Shown piece by piece: positions 30,718 to 39,938 of a stretch of DNA of 47,816 bases (its first letter is position 1; each line of letters begins with the position of its first letter). Location of the stretch: positions 1 to 47,816 of IMG/VR virus record IMGVR_UViG_3300042887_002926; one strand, 5' to 3'. Made by a program: the position numbers and the translations under genes. The notes under the pieces are model-generated. The model was not told the DNA's origin and did not search any database. It saw only the letters and a program-made list of their open reading frames with translations. Source of the stretch: a virus.

Positions 30718-33483
30718 ATGGCTGACATCCGTCCAACACCCGAGCAGCGCCCGATTGCGGGCGGCTTGGCACGATTGCTCCAGCGCGCCGACAAGTTCGC
30801 TCGCGCGCCATTCGGTTATTCCAACCCGCCAGTCGAAGTCATCTCTGACTTCCTGCGCGTGCCGGAACTTTACCGCACCATGGAGAACTATGCTTACGGT
30901 TCGCCGTTGGCTTCTGGCACGAGTTCTGTTTCTCGTTATCTGCCGCGCTTGAGCGAGGACACGAAGGGCGCGATTGAAGGTGCGATCAACTTGGCGCCGA
31001 TGGTCGGGCCAGCAGCGCGCGCCACGACAGCCGGTGCAACAGCGTTGGGGCGCTTGGGCGAGCGAGCAGCAGCTCGTGCGGTTCCTCAAATCATGGAGCG
31101 TCGCGGCGTTGGTGCAGACCTGTTGTCGGCGCTGGCATCAGGCACAACCAGCAACGTCATCAAGCCGAAGGGTGGCAACTGGATGGCTGGGCACGTTGAG
31201 CGAGCATTGGAGCCGCTCAAAAGTGCAGACGAAGACGCGGCAGTTCGAGCCATGTTGCGTGCGAATCCAAATCTCGATCTAGAAGCTGCTCGCCAATTTG
31301 CGGCTGCGGGGGCTGCTGTCCCGCCGCAAAACCAAGCCATCAACCGTTGGATCGACACAAAGCTCGCAAAGTACATCCGCAACGAGATGGGCACACCGGA
31401 AGATCCGGTGCGCGCTCTCGCTGAGCGCGGCGTGTTGCACGTGAGCCCCAACGAACTCAATTATCGATTCAATGCTTATGGCAAATATCCGCAGCCCGGC
31501 CAAGAGTTCCTGGCTACCAGTGATGCAGCGAAAATGTGGGAGGGCACCAGCGACAACGCCATCAATGTTTTGACTGCGGGCCAAATCACAAGGCCCGACA
31601 TCGCCGATGCTCGGCTCATCGCGAAGAATCCATGGCTCACCAAGTTGCCGCCGGAAACGAATGTTTACGCGACCATGGAAGCGGAGACGCTGGCAAACGA
31701 CCTTGGCTTCCCGCACCTGATCGACGAACTGAAAGCCGCAATGAGCCCGACGAGCGACTTGCCGACGAACTTGCGGTTCGACCCGAAGGACATCGACAAG
31801 CTCACTGTGCCGCAAGCCGTCGAACGCGTGAGCAAGATCAACGCATGGCGCGCCGAACAAGCTGCCAAAGCTGAGAAAGCAGGGATGATGGAAAACCTGC
31901 AAGCGGCTCCGCGCTTGGCCGACGAGAACTTGCAGTTGTCGTTCGTTGAAAAACCCGGCGGCGCTTGGGTGGACATTCCAGAGACGGTCAATGAAGAAGG
32001 CATAAAGCTCTGCACATCAATCGGCAAAGCGGGTGGCTGGTGCACCATGCACGAAGAGCGCGCTAAAGACTATGGGGCAGGTCATAACCGGCTCACCGCG
32101 CTCATCGACGCGGAAGGTCGACCACACGCTCAGGCGAAGATCACGTCTATACCAAGCACCGGCGACATCATGGACGACATGGACGATGTCATGCAATCTT
32201 TGTCTGCCGCAGAACGCAAAAAATTCAATCGTTTCCTCGGTTCTGACGATTTTGATGGAGACCCAGAAGAAGCGTTCGATTGGTTGAAAAACAATTTGCC
32301 GGAAGTTTACCAGCGTTACATTTCTGAAAACGCTGTTGCGATCCCTGACATCACCGAACTCAAGCCTCCCGGCAACTCATTCAACAGCAAGCGCGCACGA
32401 GAATACGCCGAGCGCGACCCGCAATACAAAGCCAAGGTCACCGACTCTGTCTTGAACTTCCTCAACAGCGGCCAATGGGGTTCTGTCAGCGACCTGCATC
32501 ATTACGACATCGTTGATTTGGCGAGCGAGCGTTCGGTTGAAAGTGTGTTGCAAAAATATTATGGCTCGCATTCTCGGCAAGCGATGCAAGAGTTCAACAC
32601 CGCGTTAGGCAACAATCCGAGCGCACCGCGCTTCATGACAGAAACGCAGTTCTACAGATTCTTAGAGCCTAGCGTTGAACCACCCGGCTACGCCGAAGGT
32701 GGCGTGAAGAAACCGAGCCCATTCGACGAACTCGAACCGACATTCGGCCAGCGCATGGGGGCAGCAGCAGCTGACAAGCTCGCTGAAGCAGGCTTGTGGC
32801 TCTACGACAAATTGGCAGACCGCGACAAGTTGTCTTCCGCGCACAAAATTTATTTGGACACGTTTGTTCATGACAAACGCGACCCAATCACGGCCAAAGA
32901 TTTCAACCCGCAAGATTTGATCGAGCTGCAGAATCTCATCCAGCAAAAAGAAAAATTGACCGGCGGCAAAGGCAGGGGCTACATCCAGTACCAAGATTAC
33001 AAAACTTTGCCCGGTGGTGACCAACGACGCGGCGTTCCAGCAAATCTGACTGGCGGCGTTTTGCCTCCAAGGTTGTCGCTCGGCAAATCGCTGGGCCAAT
33101 TCAACTATGAGCGCGACCCAAAGACGGGCCAGTTCCGCATCATTGATGAATACGATTTCAACCCACAAACAATAACCGTTGGCGGCGAAAAGGTAGAAGT
33201 GCCGTTAGAGTTTTACGGTGATTACGTTGAAGACGCAGGGTTCTCGCCTTATGCATTGGCGCGTCTTTATGGTGGGCGCAAGATGCCGCCCGGCAAAGGG
33301 CGCAAGGTCGAACTGAGTGTTCCGGGCAAGGCACGCGGCGGCGCGGTCGATTATGACCCTGACGAGATCGCAAGGTTGGCAGCGAGTGTTGTGCCCGGTT
33401 ACGCCGCAGGCGGCTTGGTCGACTATGACCCAACAGAAATAGACACAATTGTGTCCAAACTGAAAGAGGAATTCCATGGCTGA
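30718..33483 (+). CDS. 921-residue protein of unknown function between terminase and portal
   Basis: Very long for this site. Bases 30940-31100 give an alanine-rich, possibly membrane-interacting part. A notable central segment reads SIGKAGGWCTMHEERAKDYG with TALIDAEGRPHAQAKI after it (around residues 435-480); the W-C-T, R-x-K-x-Y-G and L-I-D-x-x-G-x-P-H-A pattern resembles the C-terminal part of PcfJ-like and related phage proteins, an association I cannot confirm. GYAEGGVKKPSPFDEL follows near 656, and the end holds two near-repeats, RGGAVDYDPDEI and AGGLVDYDPTEI. Overlaps the portal start by 8 bases. Possibly injected, regulatory or a scaffold-like part; no function can be assigned. Confidence 0.65.
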   Translation: MADIRPTPEQRPIAGGLARLLQRADKFARAPFGYSNPPVEVISDFLRVPELYRTMENYAYGSPLASGTSSVSRYLPRLSEDTKGAIEGAINLAPMVGPAARATTAGATALGRLGERAAARAVPQIMERRGVGADLLSALASGTTSNVIKPKGGNWMAGHVERALEPLKSADEDAAVRAMLRANPNLDLEAARQFAAAGAAVPPQNQAINRWIDTKLAKYIRNEMGTPEDPVRALAERGVLHVSPNELNYRFNAYGKYPQPGQEFLATSDAAKMWEGTSDNAINVLTAGQITRPDIADARLIAKNPWLTKLPPETNVYATMEAETLANDLGFPHLIDELKAAMSPTSDLPTNLRFDPKDIDKLTVPQAVERVSKINAWRAEQAAKAEKAGMMENLQAAPRLADENLQLSFVEKPGGAWVDIPETVNEEGIKLCTSIGKAGGWCTMHEERAKDYGAGHNRLTALIDAEGRPHAQAKITSIPSTGDIMDDMDDVMQSLSAAERKKFNRFLGSDDFDGDPEEAFDWLKNNLPEVYQRYISENAVAIPDITELKPPGNSFNSKRAREYAERDPQYKAKVTDSVLNFLNSGQWGSVSDLHHYDIVDLASERSVESVLQKYYGSHSRQAMQEFNTALGNNPSAPRFMTETQFYRFLEPSVEPPGYAEGGVKKPSPFDELEPTFGQRMGAAAADKLAEAGLWLYDKLADRDKLSSAHKIYLDTFVHDKRDPITAKDFNPQDLIELQNLIQQKEKLTGGKGRGYIQYQDYKTLPGGDQRRGVPANLTGGVLPPRLSLGKSLGQFNYERDPKTGQFRIIDEYDFNPQTITVGGEKVEVPLEFYGDYVEDAGFSPYALARLYGGRKMPPGKGRKVELSVPGKARGGAVDYDPDEIARLAASVVPGYAAGGLVDYDPTEIDTIVSKLKEEFHG

Positions 33484-35956
33484 AATGAACAAGCCGCTCG
33501 AAGACGACGAAGAACAAGGCGAAATGTTCGAGCTCGAAGACGACGAACTCGAAGTTGAAGACACCGAAGACGGTGGCGCGATCATTCGTATGGAAAACGA
33601 ACAAGACGCCGCAGTCAAGCAAGCGCACTTCGCCAACATCGTCGAAGAGGTCGACCCATCCGCGCTCAAGACGGCGGTGCAAGACCTGCTGGAAAAGATC
33701 GACAAAGACAAGGAAGCCAGAGAAAAACGCGACAAGCAGTACGAGGAAGGATTGCGTCGCACTGGCTTGGGCGACGACGCACCCGGCGGCGCTCAGTTCA
33801 CTGGCGCCAACAAGGTTGTGCACCCGATGTTGGTCGAAGCCTGCGTGGACTTCAGCGCGCGGTTCATGAAGGAAGTGTTCCCGCCGTCTGGCCCGGTGAA
33901 GAGCAAGATCATGGGCGAGCACGGGAAAGACAAAGTCGACAAGGCGCGGCGCAAAGCTGACTTCATGAACTGGCAGTGCACAGAACAAATGCCCGAGTTC
34001 AGGAGTGAGCTGGAGCAGCTCTCCACGCAGCTGCCGTTGGGCGGCGGCCAGTACTTGAAGCTCATGTGGAACGCGCAGTGGAAGCGCCCATGCTCTGAGT
34101 TCATTGCGATTGACGATATTTACTTGCCGTTCGCGGCCACGAACTTCTACAGCGCCGAGCGCAAGACGCACGTTCAGTACATCACCAAGATGGAATACCA
34201 GCGGCGCGTCAAGGTTGGAATGTATTCTGACGTCGACGTCGGACAACCAGAAGACCCCGAGTTCAGCAAGTCGAGCCAAGCCAACGACAAAATCGAAGGG
34301 CGCAAGGACACAGCCTACAACGAAGACGGCCTGCGCACCATCTTTGAGGTTTACACTCATTTGGACTTTGGCGACGGTGTGGAGCCCTACATCATCTCCA
34401 TCGACAAAAGTTCCGGCAAGGCGCTTTGTTTATACCGCAACTGGGAGCCAGAAGACCAACAAAAGCGCGAGCTAGACTGGATTGTTGAGTTCCCATTTGT
34501 GCCTTGGCGGGGTGCTTACCCAATCGGCCTCACGCACATGATCGGCGGCCTGAGCGGTGCAGCCACCGGCGCGCTGCGTGCATTGTTGGATTCGGCTCAC
34601 ATCCAAAACATTCCCACGCTGCTGAAGTTGAAGGGCGGCCCCAACGGACAAACCATCAATGTCCAACCGACCGAAGTGGCAGAAATCGAAGGCGGCGCGC
34701 TGATCGACGACATTCGCAAGCTCGCGATGCCTATGCCGTTCAATCCTCCGTCAGCCGTGTTGTTCCAGCTGCTCGGATTCCTGGTCGACGCGGGCAAGGG
34801 CGTAGTGCAAACATCGTTCGAGAAGCTCTCTGACGCCAACCCCAACCAGCCTGTGGGCACGACGTTGGCGTTGATTGAGCAGGGCATGGTTGTTTTCAGC
34901 TCGATTCATTCGCGGCTGCACAACTCCATGGCGCGCGTGTTCAAGATCCTTCACCGCATCAACAGTGCTTACCTCACCGACGAGGTTGTTGAAGGTTACG
35001 AAGCAGGTTTAGAAGTCAAGCCGCAAGACTTCGACGGCCCGTTGGACGTCATTCCTGTTTCTGACCCAGCGATTTTCTCGGAAACGCAACGCTTTGCGCA
35101 AGTGCAAGCATTGATGCAGCGCGCGGCGATGATGCCGGGCATGTACGACCAGCGCAAAGTGGAGGAAATGTTCCTCCGCGCCATGAAAATCCCAGACAAC
35201 GACGTGTTGAAGCCGGATCCAGGCAAAGACAACGTCGATCCTGTGTCGGAAAACGTGGCAGCCGCCATGGGCAGGCCGATTTATGTGTTGCCGAAACAGG
35301 ATCACATGGCGCACATCAAGACACACGTCGCATTTTTGAAGTCTCCGCTGTTCGGAATGAACCCGGCGATCACACAGACTTACCTTTATCCGATCGCATT
35401 GCACTTGCGCGACCACTTGTTGAACTATTACTTGGTCGAAGCGCACGAAGCGGTCGAAAAAGCGTCCGACGAGAACTTAATTGGCAAAGATGCAATGCAA
35501 GAGGTGCAGATCATCTTGCAAGTTCAGCAATTCATCGAGCAACAACTCGGTGCGTTCGCGCAAGAGCTGGCACAACTGTCGCAAGCTGCAGAGCAATTCA
35601 AGCCGCAGCCGCCCATGCCGCCAGATTCTTCGTTGCAAGTGGCTCAAATCGGCGCTCAGGTGCAACAAGCCGCGCTGCAGCAGCGCGCTCAGAGCGATCA
35701 ACAGCGCCTCGCGCAACAAGCGCAAATCGAACAACAGAAGTTGGCAGACCGCGCACAAGAGCGTGCCGAGAAGTTGCGGCAGGAAGAGTTGCGTCAGATG
35801 GCGGAAAACGAACGGACAGCGGCAGAGATTGGTGCACGCGAACGCATGAACACCGCCGACAACGACACGGCAATGAGGTTGGCTGCGGCAGAAATCGCCA
35901 GCGGCGAAAAGATAGCGGTGAGCACCGGCACCGGCATCAATCCGGGCACACGTTAA
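33476..35956 (+). CDS. Portal protein (P22 gp1-like family)
   Basis: 826 residues, ATG with AGAGGA six bases ahead. After an acidic N-terminus come FTGANKVVHPMLVEACVDFSA, a wing/stem-like middle and FVPWRGAYPIGLTHMIGGLSG, then LRALLDSAHIQNIPTLLKLKG and FQLLGFLVDAGKGVVQTSFE, typical of the portal family of podoviruses with long C-terminal helical barrels. The last 180 residues are Gln-rich coiled coil (QQAALQQRAQSDQQRLAQQ) that would form the barrel inside the head. Twelve copies form the vertex through which DNA enters and leaves and to which terminase docks. Confident by sequence style and position. Confidence 0.88.
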   Translation: MAEMNKPLEDDEEQGEMFELEDDELEVEDTEDGGAIIRMENEQDAAVKQAHFANIVEEVDPSALKTAVQDLLEKIDKDKEAREKRDKQYEEGLRRTGLGDDAPGGAQFTGANKVVHPMLVEACVDFSARFMKEVFPPSGPVKSKIMGEHGKDKVDKARRKADFMNWQCTEQMPEFRSELEQLSTQLPLGGGQYLKLMWNAQWKRPCSEFIAIDDIYLPFAATNFYSAERKTHVQYITKMEYQRRVKVGMYSDVDVGQPEDPEFSKSSQANDKIEGRKDTAYNEDGLRTIFEVYTHLDFGDGVEPYIISIDKSSGKALCLYRNWEPEDQQKRELDWIVEFPFVPWRGAYPIGLTHMIGGLSGAATGALRALLDSAHIQNIPTLLKLKGGPNGQTINVQPTEVAEIEGGALIDDIRKLAMPMPFNPPSAVLFQLLGFLVDAGKGVVQTSFEKLSDANPNQPVGTTLALIEQGMVVFSSIHSRLHNSMARVFKILHRINSAYLTDEVVEGYEAGLEVKPQDFDGPLDVIPVSDPAIFSETQRFAQVQALMQRAAMMPGMYDQRKVEEMFLRAMKIPDNDVLKPDPGKDNVDPVSENVAAAMGRPIYVLPKQDHMAHIKTHVAFLKSPLFGMNPAITQTYLYPIALHLRDHLLNYYLVEAHEAVEKASDENLIGKDAMQEVQIILQVQQFIEQQLGAFAQELAQLSQAAEQFKPQPPMPPDSSLQVAQIGAQVQQAALQQRAQSDQQRLAQQAQIEQQKLADRAQERAEKLRQEELRQMAENERTAAEIGARERMNTADNDTAMRLAAAEIASGEKIAVSTGTGINPGTR

Positions 35957-35974
35957 TTTTTTATGGAGGCAACA

Positions 35975-36121
35975 ATGAGCGACAAACCAACACCCGGCAC
36001 CGTACCGATGAGCGGCCCTTACGTGAAACAAAAACACCGCCTCGCGGCTGGTGAAAAGCTGAACGGCCAGACGCTCCCAGCAGCGCCCAAGACCGCTCCA
36101 GGGCCAAAAACCCCTGCATGA
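35975..36121 (+). CDS. Small hypothetical protein (48 residues)
   Basis: ATG at 35975 with GGAGG six bases ahead; TGA overlaps the next ATG. The sequence SDKPTPGTVPMSGPYVKQKH is rich in Pro and Lys and continues PAAPKTAPGPKTPA, certainly unstructured. No family recognised. Coding is supported by the excellent ribosome site and the ATGA coupling. Possibly a small flexible linker or head peptide. Confidence 0.6.
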   Translation: MSDKPTPGTVPMSGPYVKQKHRLAAGEKLNGQTLPAAPKTAPGPKTPA

Positions 36122-36315
36122 ATGTAGTCGACCAACTATTCAACCGCCTCAAGGAACAACAGCGGGAGTTTGCGCTGGACGCCTTGAAGCGGCCCCAAAC
36201 ACGAGACACCTTTGAGTACGGGTATCGTGTCGGCATCGTACAAGGGTACGAAGCCGCCATCAATGTGCTCTTGCAACTTCTGAAAGAGGAGAAAGACAGT
36301 GACCCAGACCTATGA
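36118..36315 (+). CDS. Small helical hypothetical protein
   Basis: 65 residues. Helical: VVDQLFNRLKEQQREFALDA followed by DTFEYGYRVGIVQGYEAAIN. The F-E-Y-G-x-x-V-G-x-x-x-G motif recurs in short proteins near portal and scaffold genes of other phages and may mark a small head or scaffold partner. ATGA-coupled to the gene before and overlapped by 17 bases with the co-chaperonin gene after it. Confidence 0.6.
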   Translation: MNVVDQLFNRLKEQQREFALDALKRPQTRDTFEYGYRVGIVQGYEAAINVLLQLLKEEKDSDPDL

Positions 36316-36706
36316 GGACGCATTGGCAGAGGCTTTTCCGGCGGTAGACGCTGGCATTCAGCCTTTTGGCAGCCGTGTCCTGGTGCAAATCCGTACGCCA
36401 AAGAAAAAGTCGGCAGGCGGCATCATCATTGACACCGGTTCACGTGACACCGAAAAGTGGAACACACAAGTTGGGAAAGTCATTGCGCACGGCCCAGTGG
36501 CCTATCGCAACCGCAACAATCTCGAAGCTTGGCCTGAAGGTTCGTGGGCGCATGCCGGTGATTTTGTGCGTGTGCCAAAATACGGCGGCGACCGTTGGGA
36601 AGTTCCAATGGAAAACGGCGAGAGCGCGATGTTTGTGATTTTTAACGACTTGGACATAATCGGCAAGGTCGATGGCGACCCGCTGGCTGTCCGGGCATTC
36701 ATCTGA
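36299..36706 (+). CDS. GroES-like co-chaperonin (Cpn10)
   Basis: 135 residues from a GTG with AGGAG seven bases upstream. The Cpn10 beta barrel is visible as PFGSRVLVQIRTPKKKSAGG, IIIDTGSRD (mobile-loop region that touches GroEL), GKVIAHG, then GDFVRVPKYGGDRW and VIFNDLDIIGKV. Phage GroES analogues such as T4 gp31 replace the host lid on GroEL so that the major capsid protein folds; the capsid gene lies 2.2 kb downstream. The extra C-terminal residues DGDPLAVRAFI are outside the usual domain. Family call strong. Confidence 0.85.
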   Translation: MTQTYEDALAEAFPAVDAGIQPFGSRVLVQIRTPKKKSAGGIIIDTGSRDTEKWNTQVGKVIAHGPVAYRNRNNLEAWPEGSWAHAGDFVRVPKYGGDRWEVPMENGESAMFVIFNDLDIIGKVDGDPLAVRAFI

Positions 36707-36718
36707 AGGAGATGAACC

Positions 36719-37675
36719 ATGGCAGAAGTAATGAAAGAAGATGACGAACAGCAAGAAGAACTTGTCATCCTTGAAGAGGATCCTGCGTCAAAACAAGAAG
36801 AGCCCACCGGCGTAGAAGACGAAGACGCGCGCGTCAACGCATCCAACGAAGATGACGACGACGAACTCGACGCCAGCGACAAAGAGCGGGAAGCCATCCG
36901 CGAACGTCGTCGTCTGGAAAAGCAAGAGCGCAAGGTTCGCCGTGATGAAGCCATCAAGCGCGACAAAGTCGAGCTTGACTTTCTCCGCAAACGCAATGAC
37001 GACCTAGAGCGCCGTCTCAGCGCGCAAGAGCAGCGCGCTCACACAGCCGACTTGCGCGGCTTCGACGCTGAGATTGCACGCGCCCAGCAAGAAGTCGAAA
37101 TGGCCGAAAAAGTCATCGCCAAAGCCGTCGCAGCAGGCAACGGTGAAGACGTGGCGCAAGCCATGCGGTATCGCGACGCAGCGATGCAGCGCGCGCAACA
37201 GTTGACTTACGCAAAGCAGCAAACCGCGCAACAACCGCCAACGCAGCAAAACACGCCAGACGACACCGCGATGCTTTATGCGCGGGAGTTCATCCAGGAA
37301 AATCCTTGGTATGACACTCATGGCGGCAATGAGGACAGCGCCATCATCCTCGCCATCGACCAGTCTCTCGCCAAAGAAGGGTTCGACCCGCGCAGCGAGG
37401 ACTTCTGGGATGAGCTGCGTCGCCGGGCAGCGCGCCGGTTGCCTGAGCGTTTTGCGTCGAACAAAGAGCCGCAGCCGCAGCAAAAACGGGAAGCGCGCGG
37501 CGGCCCACAGGTAGGCTCCGGCAAAGAGCACGCCCCAACCAGCACTCGCAAGGAAATTTACATTTCCCCAGAGCGCAAACAAGCACTGATTGAGGCAGGC
37601 GTTTGGGACGATCCTGTTTTGCGTAACAAGTACGTTAAGCGTTACGCAGAATACGACCGCAATAATAAAGCCTGA
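36719..37675 (+). CDS. Capsid scaffolding protein
   Basis: 318 residues, AAGGAG upstream. Extremely acidic start (KEDDEQQEELVILEED), followed by long charged coiled coil with RDEAIKRDKVELDFLRKRND and RAQQEVEMAEKVIAKAVAAG, a Gln-rich linker, a middle segment FIQENPWYD and a basic C-terminal end (SPERKQALIEAGVWDDP, YVKRYAEYDR). Size, acidity, coiled coil and basic tail before the capsid genes are the usual marks of podoviral scaffolds, which guide procapsid shape and leave before packaging. Strong by position. Confidence 0.8.
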   Translation: MAEVMKEDDEQQEELVILEEDPASKQEEPTGVEDEDARVNASNEDDDDELDASDKEREAIRERRRLEKQERKVRRDEAIKRDKVELDFLRKRNDDLERRLSAQEQRAHTADLRGFDAEIARAQQEVEMAEKVIAKAVAAGNGEDVAQAMRYRDAAMQRAQQLTYAKQQTAQQPPTQQNTPDDTAMLYAREFIQENPWYDTHGGNEDSAIILAIDQSLAKEGFDPRSEDFWDELRRRAARRLPERFASNKEPQPQQKREARGGPQVGSGKEHAPTSTRKEIYISPERKQALIEAGVWDDPVLRNKYVKRYAEYDRNNKA

Positions 37676-37678
37676 GTG

Positions 37679-37707
37679 TTGCCTTTTTTGAAATTCCACA
37701 ACATAAT
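37679..37707 (+). promoter_or_regulatory. Sigma-70-like promoter ahead of the capsid module
   Basis: TTGCCT (37679-37684), a 17-base spacer and CATAAT (37702-37707) match a sigma-70 promoter, in the 61-base gap between scaffold and next head gene. Transcription would begin near 37714, just before the ATG at 37737. Extra expression of capsid genes would make sense. Confidence 0.55.
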
Positions 37708-37736
37708 GTGCACAATCGCTGAAAGGAGCGAGCAAT

Positions 37737-38267
37737 ATGACCGACGAACGCCTGAAGAAATCCGCTGGAGACAATCGCACAAATCGCGCGATGGAAGATC
37801 GTGCTGTCACTGAAAATCGTGAAGTCACCGAAGATGAGCGGGTTGAAATGTTCCGTCAGCAGTTTTTCCAGTCCTCATTACCGGACTTGCCTACCATTCC
37901 GGGCTGGCACACATGCTGGCTCACAACCACCAATCCACGTGACTCCATCCAAATGAGAATTCGTTTGGGTTACGAACCCGTGAAGCCGGAAGATGTTCCC
38001 GGCTGGGAATACGCCACACTCAAGACGGGTGACTGGCAAGGGTTCATCGGCGTCAACGAAATGCTAGCATTCAAGCTGCCTATTTCACTGTACGAAAAAT
38101 ACATGAAAGAAGCGCATCATGACGCGCCATTGCGTGAAGAAGAGAAACTCACCGACACTGCTGAGTTCTTGGAACAGCAAGCGCGCGCATCGAAATCGAA
38201 GCTGCAAATTGGTGAAGGCAACATGGAGATGGGACAGCGGCGTGAGGCCTTATTTGACCTCACGTGA
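37737..38267 (+). CDS. Conserved head-module protein
   Basis: 176 residues, AAAGGAG upstream. The first 40 residues are charged and flexible; then PTIPGWHTCWLTTTNPRD, QMRIRLGYEPVKPEDVPG and GFIGVNEMLAFKLPISLYEKYM give a compact domain. I recognise the G-W-H-x-x-W-(L/V)-(S/T)-T-T-N and R-x-x-x-G-Y-x-x-V motifs from proteins between scaffold and capsid in aquatic podovirus-like genomes. Possibly a capsid-associated or procapsid factor. Role inferred by place. Confidence 0.6.
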   Translation: MTDERLKKSAGDNRTNRAMEDRAVTENREVTEDERVEMFRQQFFQSSLPDLPTIPGWHTCWLTTTNPRDSIQMRIRLGYEPVKPEDVPGWEYATLKTGDWQGFIGVNEMLAFKLPISLYEKYMKEAHHDAPLREEEKLTDTAEFLEQQARASKSKLQIGEGNMEMGQRREALFDLT

Positions 38268-38295
38268 CGAACCATTTAACCATTAGGAGTAAGCA

Positions 38296-38889
38296 ATGTC
38301 TTCGACTAGCGCACCTTTTGGCTTCCGTCCGTCTTACCACAACAGTGGCCAGATGCGGCCGAAAGCCTACACCATCGCGTCGACTTACGCTGCCAACATT
38401 TTCTCGGGTGACCCTGTAAAGTTGACAGACAACGGCGTGATTCAGTTGGGTACCAGCGATGGCACCCGTTCCGGAACCGTTGACGGCGTCACGCTGCTCG
38501 GCATCTTCGCAGGTTGCCAGTATCTTGACTCGTCGGGCAAGCCAACCATCAGCCCGTTTTGGCCTTCTGGCGTGACTGGTACGGAAATTGTTGCTTGGGT
38601 CTATGACGACCCAGAAACACTTTTCGACGTTCAATACACCAACCCTTCGGCTGGCACCACAGTGCAAACCGCTGTCGGCGAAGAGTGTGATTGGACCGTT
38701 GCCTCACCCGGCGGCTCGACTCAAACCGGCCTGAGCAATTGCCAACTCACCGCGATTCAAGCTACTTCTGGTCAATTCCAGATTACTGGTTTCGCATACA
38801 ATATCAACGACTCGCTCACAGATGCTTATGTGCAAGTGACTGTTCGAATCAACGAACACACTTACAAAGCTGCTGTGAACTCGGTATAA
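38296..38889 (+). CDS. Head structural/decoration protein candidate
   Basis: 197 residues, AGGAG upstream. Beta-rich: PFGFRPSYHNSGQMRP at the start, GDPVKLTDNGVIQLGT, EIVAWVYDDPETLFDVQ, then VQVTVRINEHTYKAAVN at the end. A style I know from small capsid-associated proteins that come directly before the major capsid gene in aquatic phages. No Cys pairs or metal site. It probably decorates or stabilises the capsid. Directly followed, with a 13-base gap, by the capsid gene. Confidence 0.65.
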   Translation: MSSTSAPFGFRPSYHNSGQMRPKAYTIASTYAANIFSGDPVKLTDNGVIQLGTSDGTRSGTVDGVTLLGIFAGCQYLDSSGKPTISPFWPSGVTGTEIVAWVYDDPETLFDVQYTNPSAGTTVQTAVGEECDWTVASPGGSTQTGLSNCQLTAIQATSGQFQITGFAYNINDSLTDAYVQVTVRINEHTYKAAVNSV

Positions 38890-38902
38890 GGAGGGTTGAC
38901 GA

Positions 38903-39817
38903 ATGGCTACCCCAATGCGTAGTACCGACTTTCGGTCGGTTGTCGAACCTATCCTGAACGAAGTGTTCGACGGTGTTTACGAGCAACGTGCTGACGAATG
39001 GAGCATGGTGTTCCGTGAGCAAAAAGGTATTCCACGCAACTACCATGAAGAGCCAGTGCTTTATGGTTTCGGTGCAGCGCCTGAACTGCCTGACGGCATG
39101 GCTGTCAGCTATCAGTCGGGCGGCGTGCTGTTCCTGCAGCGCTATCTCTACAAGGTCTATGGTTTGGCATTCAGCCTGACCAAAGTTCTCGTGGAAGACG
39201 GTGATCACATCCGTATCGGTCAGACCTACGCCAAGCACTTGGCACAGTCGCTGATTGAAACGAAAGAGACACTCGGCGCCAACGTACTGAACCGCGCGTT
39301 CAACGCTGCTTATCCCGGCGGCGATGGCGTGGCACTGGTTTCGGCCAGCCACCCAATCGTGAACGGCACGTTCAGCAACCAGCTGACCACCGCAGCGGCA
39401 CTGAGCCAGACTTCTCTGGAACAGCTGCTCATTCAGATCCGCAACGCTGTTGACAACAACGGCAAGCGTATCCGTCTGACGCCGCGCAAGATTGTCGCTG
39501 GCCCATCCAACGTCTTCCAAGCTGAAGTCCTGTTGAAGTCGGTGCTGCGTACTGGCACTGCTGACAACGACATCAACCCAGTGAAGTCGATGGGTCTGCT
39601 GGCAGAAGGTCAGGCTAACTTGTCTCGTATTACTTCAACCACCGCATGGTGGATTGAGACCGATGCACCAGAAGGTCTCAAGCTCATGATGCGCCGTGGT
39701 CTGGAGAAGAGCATGGAAGGCGACTTCGAAACCGACAGCATGCGTTACAAAGCCACTGAGCGTTACACGTTTGGTTGGACTGATCCACGCGGCATTTACG
39801 GTACCGCTGGCGTTTAA
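38903..39817 (+). CDS. Major capsid protein (HK97-fold)
   Basis: 304 residues, GGAGG before the ATG. Typical capsid features: an N-terminal arm (SVVEPILNEVFDGVYEQ), a strand/turn domain with SGGVLFLQRYLYKVYGLAFSL, an A-domain-like LLIQIRNAVDNNGKRIRL and PRKIVAGPSNVFQAEVLLKS, and a C-terminal TTAWWIETDAPEGLKLMMRRG then FGWTDPRGIYG. The helical spine plus A-domain order follows HK97-fold capsids. Scaffold, decoration and portal genes lie upstream, and a hairpin follows at 39826-39849. Confident. Confidence 0.87.
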   Translation: MATPMRSTDFRSVVEPILNEVFDGVYEQRADEWSMVFREQKGIPRNYHEEPVLYGFGAAPELPDGMAVSYQSGGVLFLQRYLYKVYGLAFSLTKVLVEDGDHIRIGQTYAKHLAQSLIETKETLGANVLNRAFNAAYPGGDGVALVSASHPIVNGTFSNQLTTAAALSQTSLEQLLIQIRNAVDNNGKRIRLTPRKIVAGPSNVFQAEVLLKSVLRTGTADNDINPVKSMGLLAEGQANLSRITSTTAWWIETDAPEGLKLMMRRGLEKSMEGDFETDSMRYKATERYTFGWTDPRGIYGTAGV

Positions 39818-39825
39818 GCAGTGAA

Positions 39826-39849
39826 CCCCGCTCGGGCAACCGGGCGGGG
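39826..39849 (+). other. Strong hairpin after the capsid gene
   Basis: CCCCGCTCGG and CCGGGCGGGG form a 10-bp stem with one G-T pair around GCAA, nine bases after the capsid TAA. No T-run follows, so it is more likely an mRNA 3'-end stabiliser or partial pause site than a full terminator. The remaining gap (39818-39938) shows no other clear element. Confidence 0.5.
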
Positions 39850-39938
39850 AATTCCGGGGTTACCCGGTGTTGTAGACAGTCCCGGCTGACGTCATGCAGA
39901 CTACAACGCCCTGAATACTCGCATGAGAGGAAACGAAC

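Noticed and set aside
33158-34360. 400-codon open frame on the minus strand
   Set aside because: Antisense to the portal gene, with no recognisable protein pattern; a codon-bias shadow.
39826-39849. Hairpin after the capsid gene as a Rho-independent terminator
   Set aside because: The stem is strong but AATTCCGG follows instead of a T-run, so full termination is not supported.
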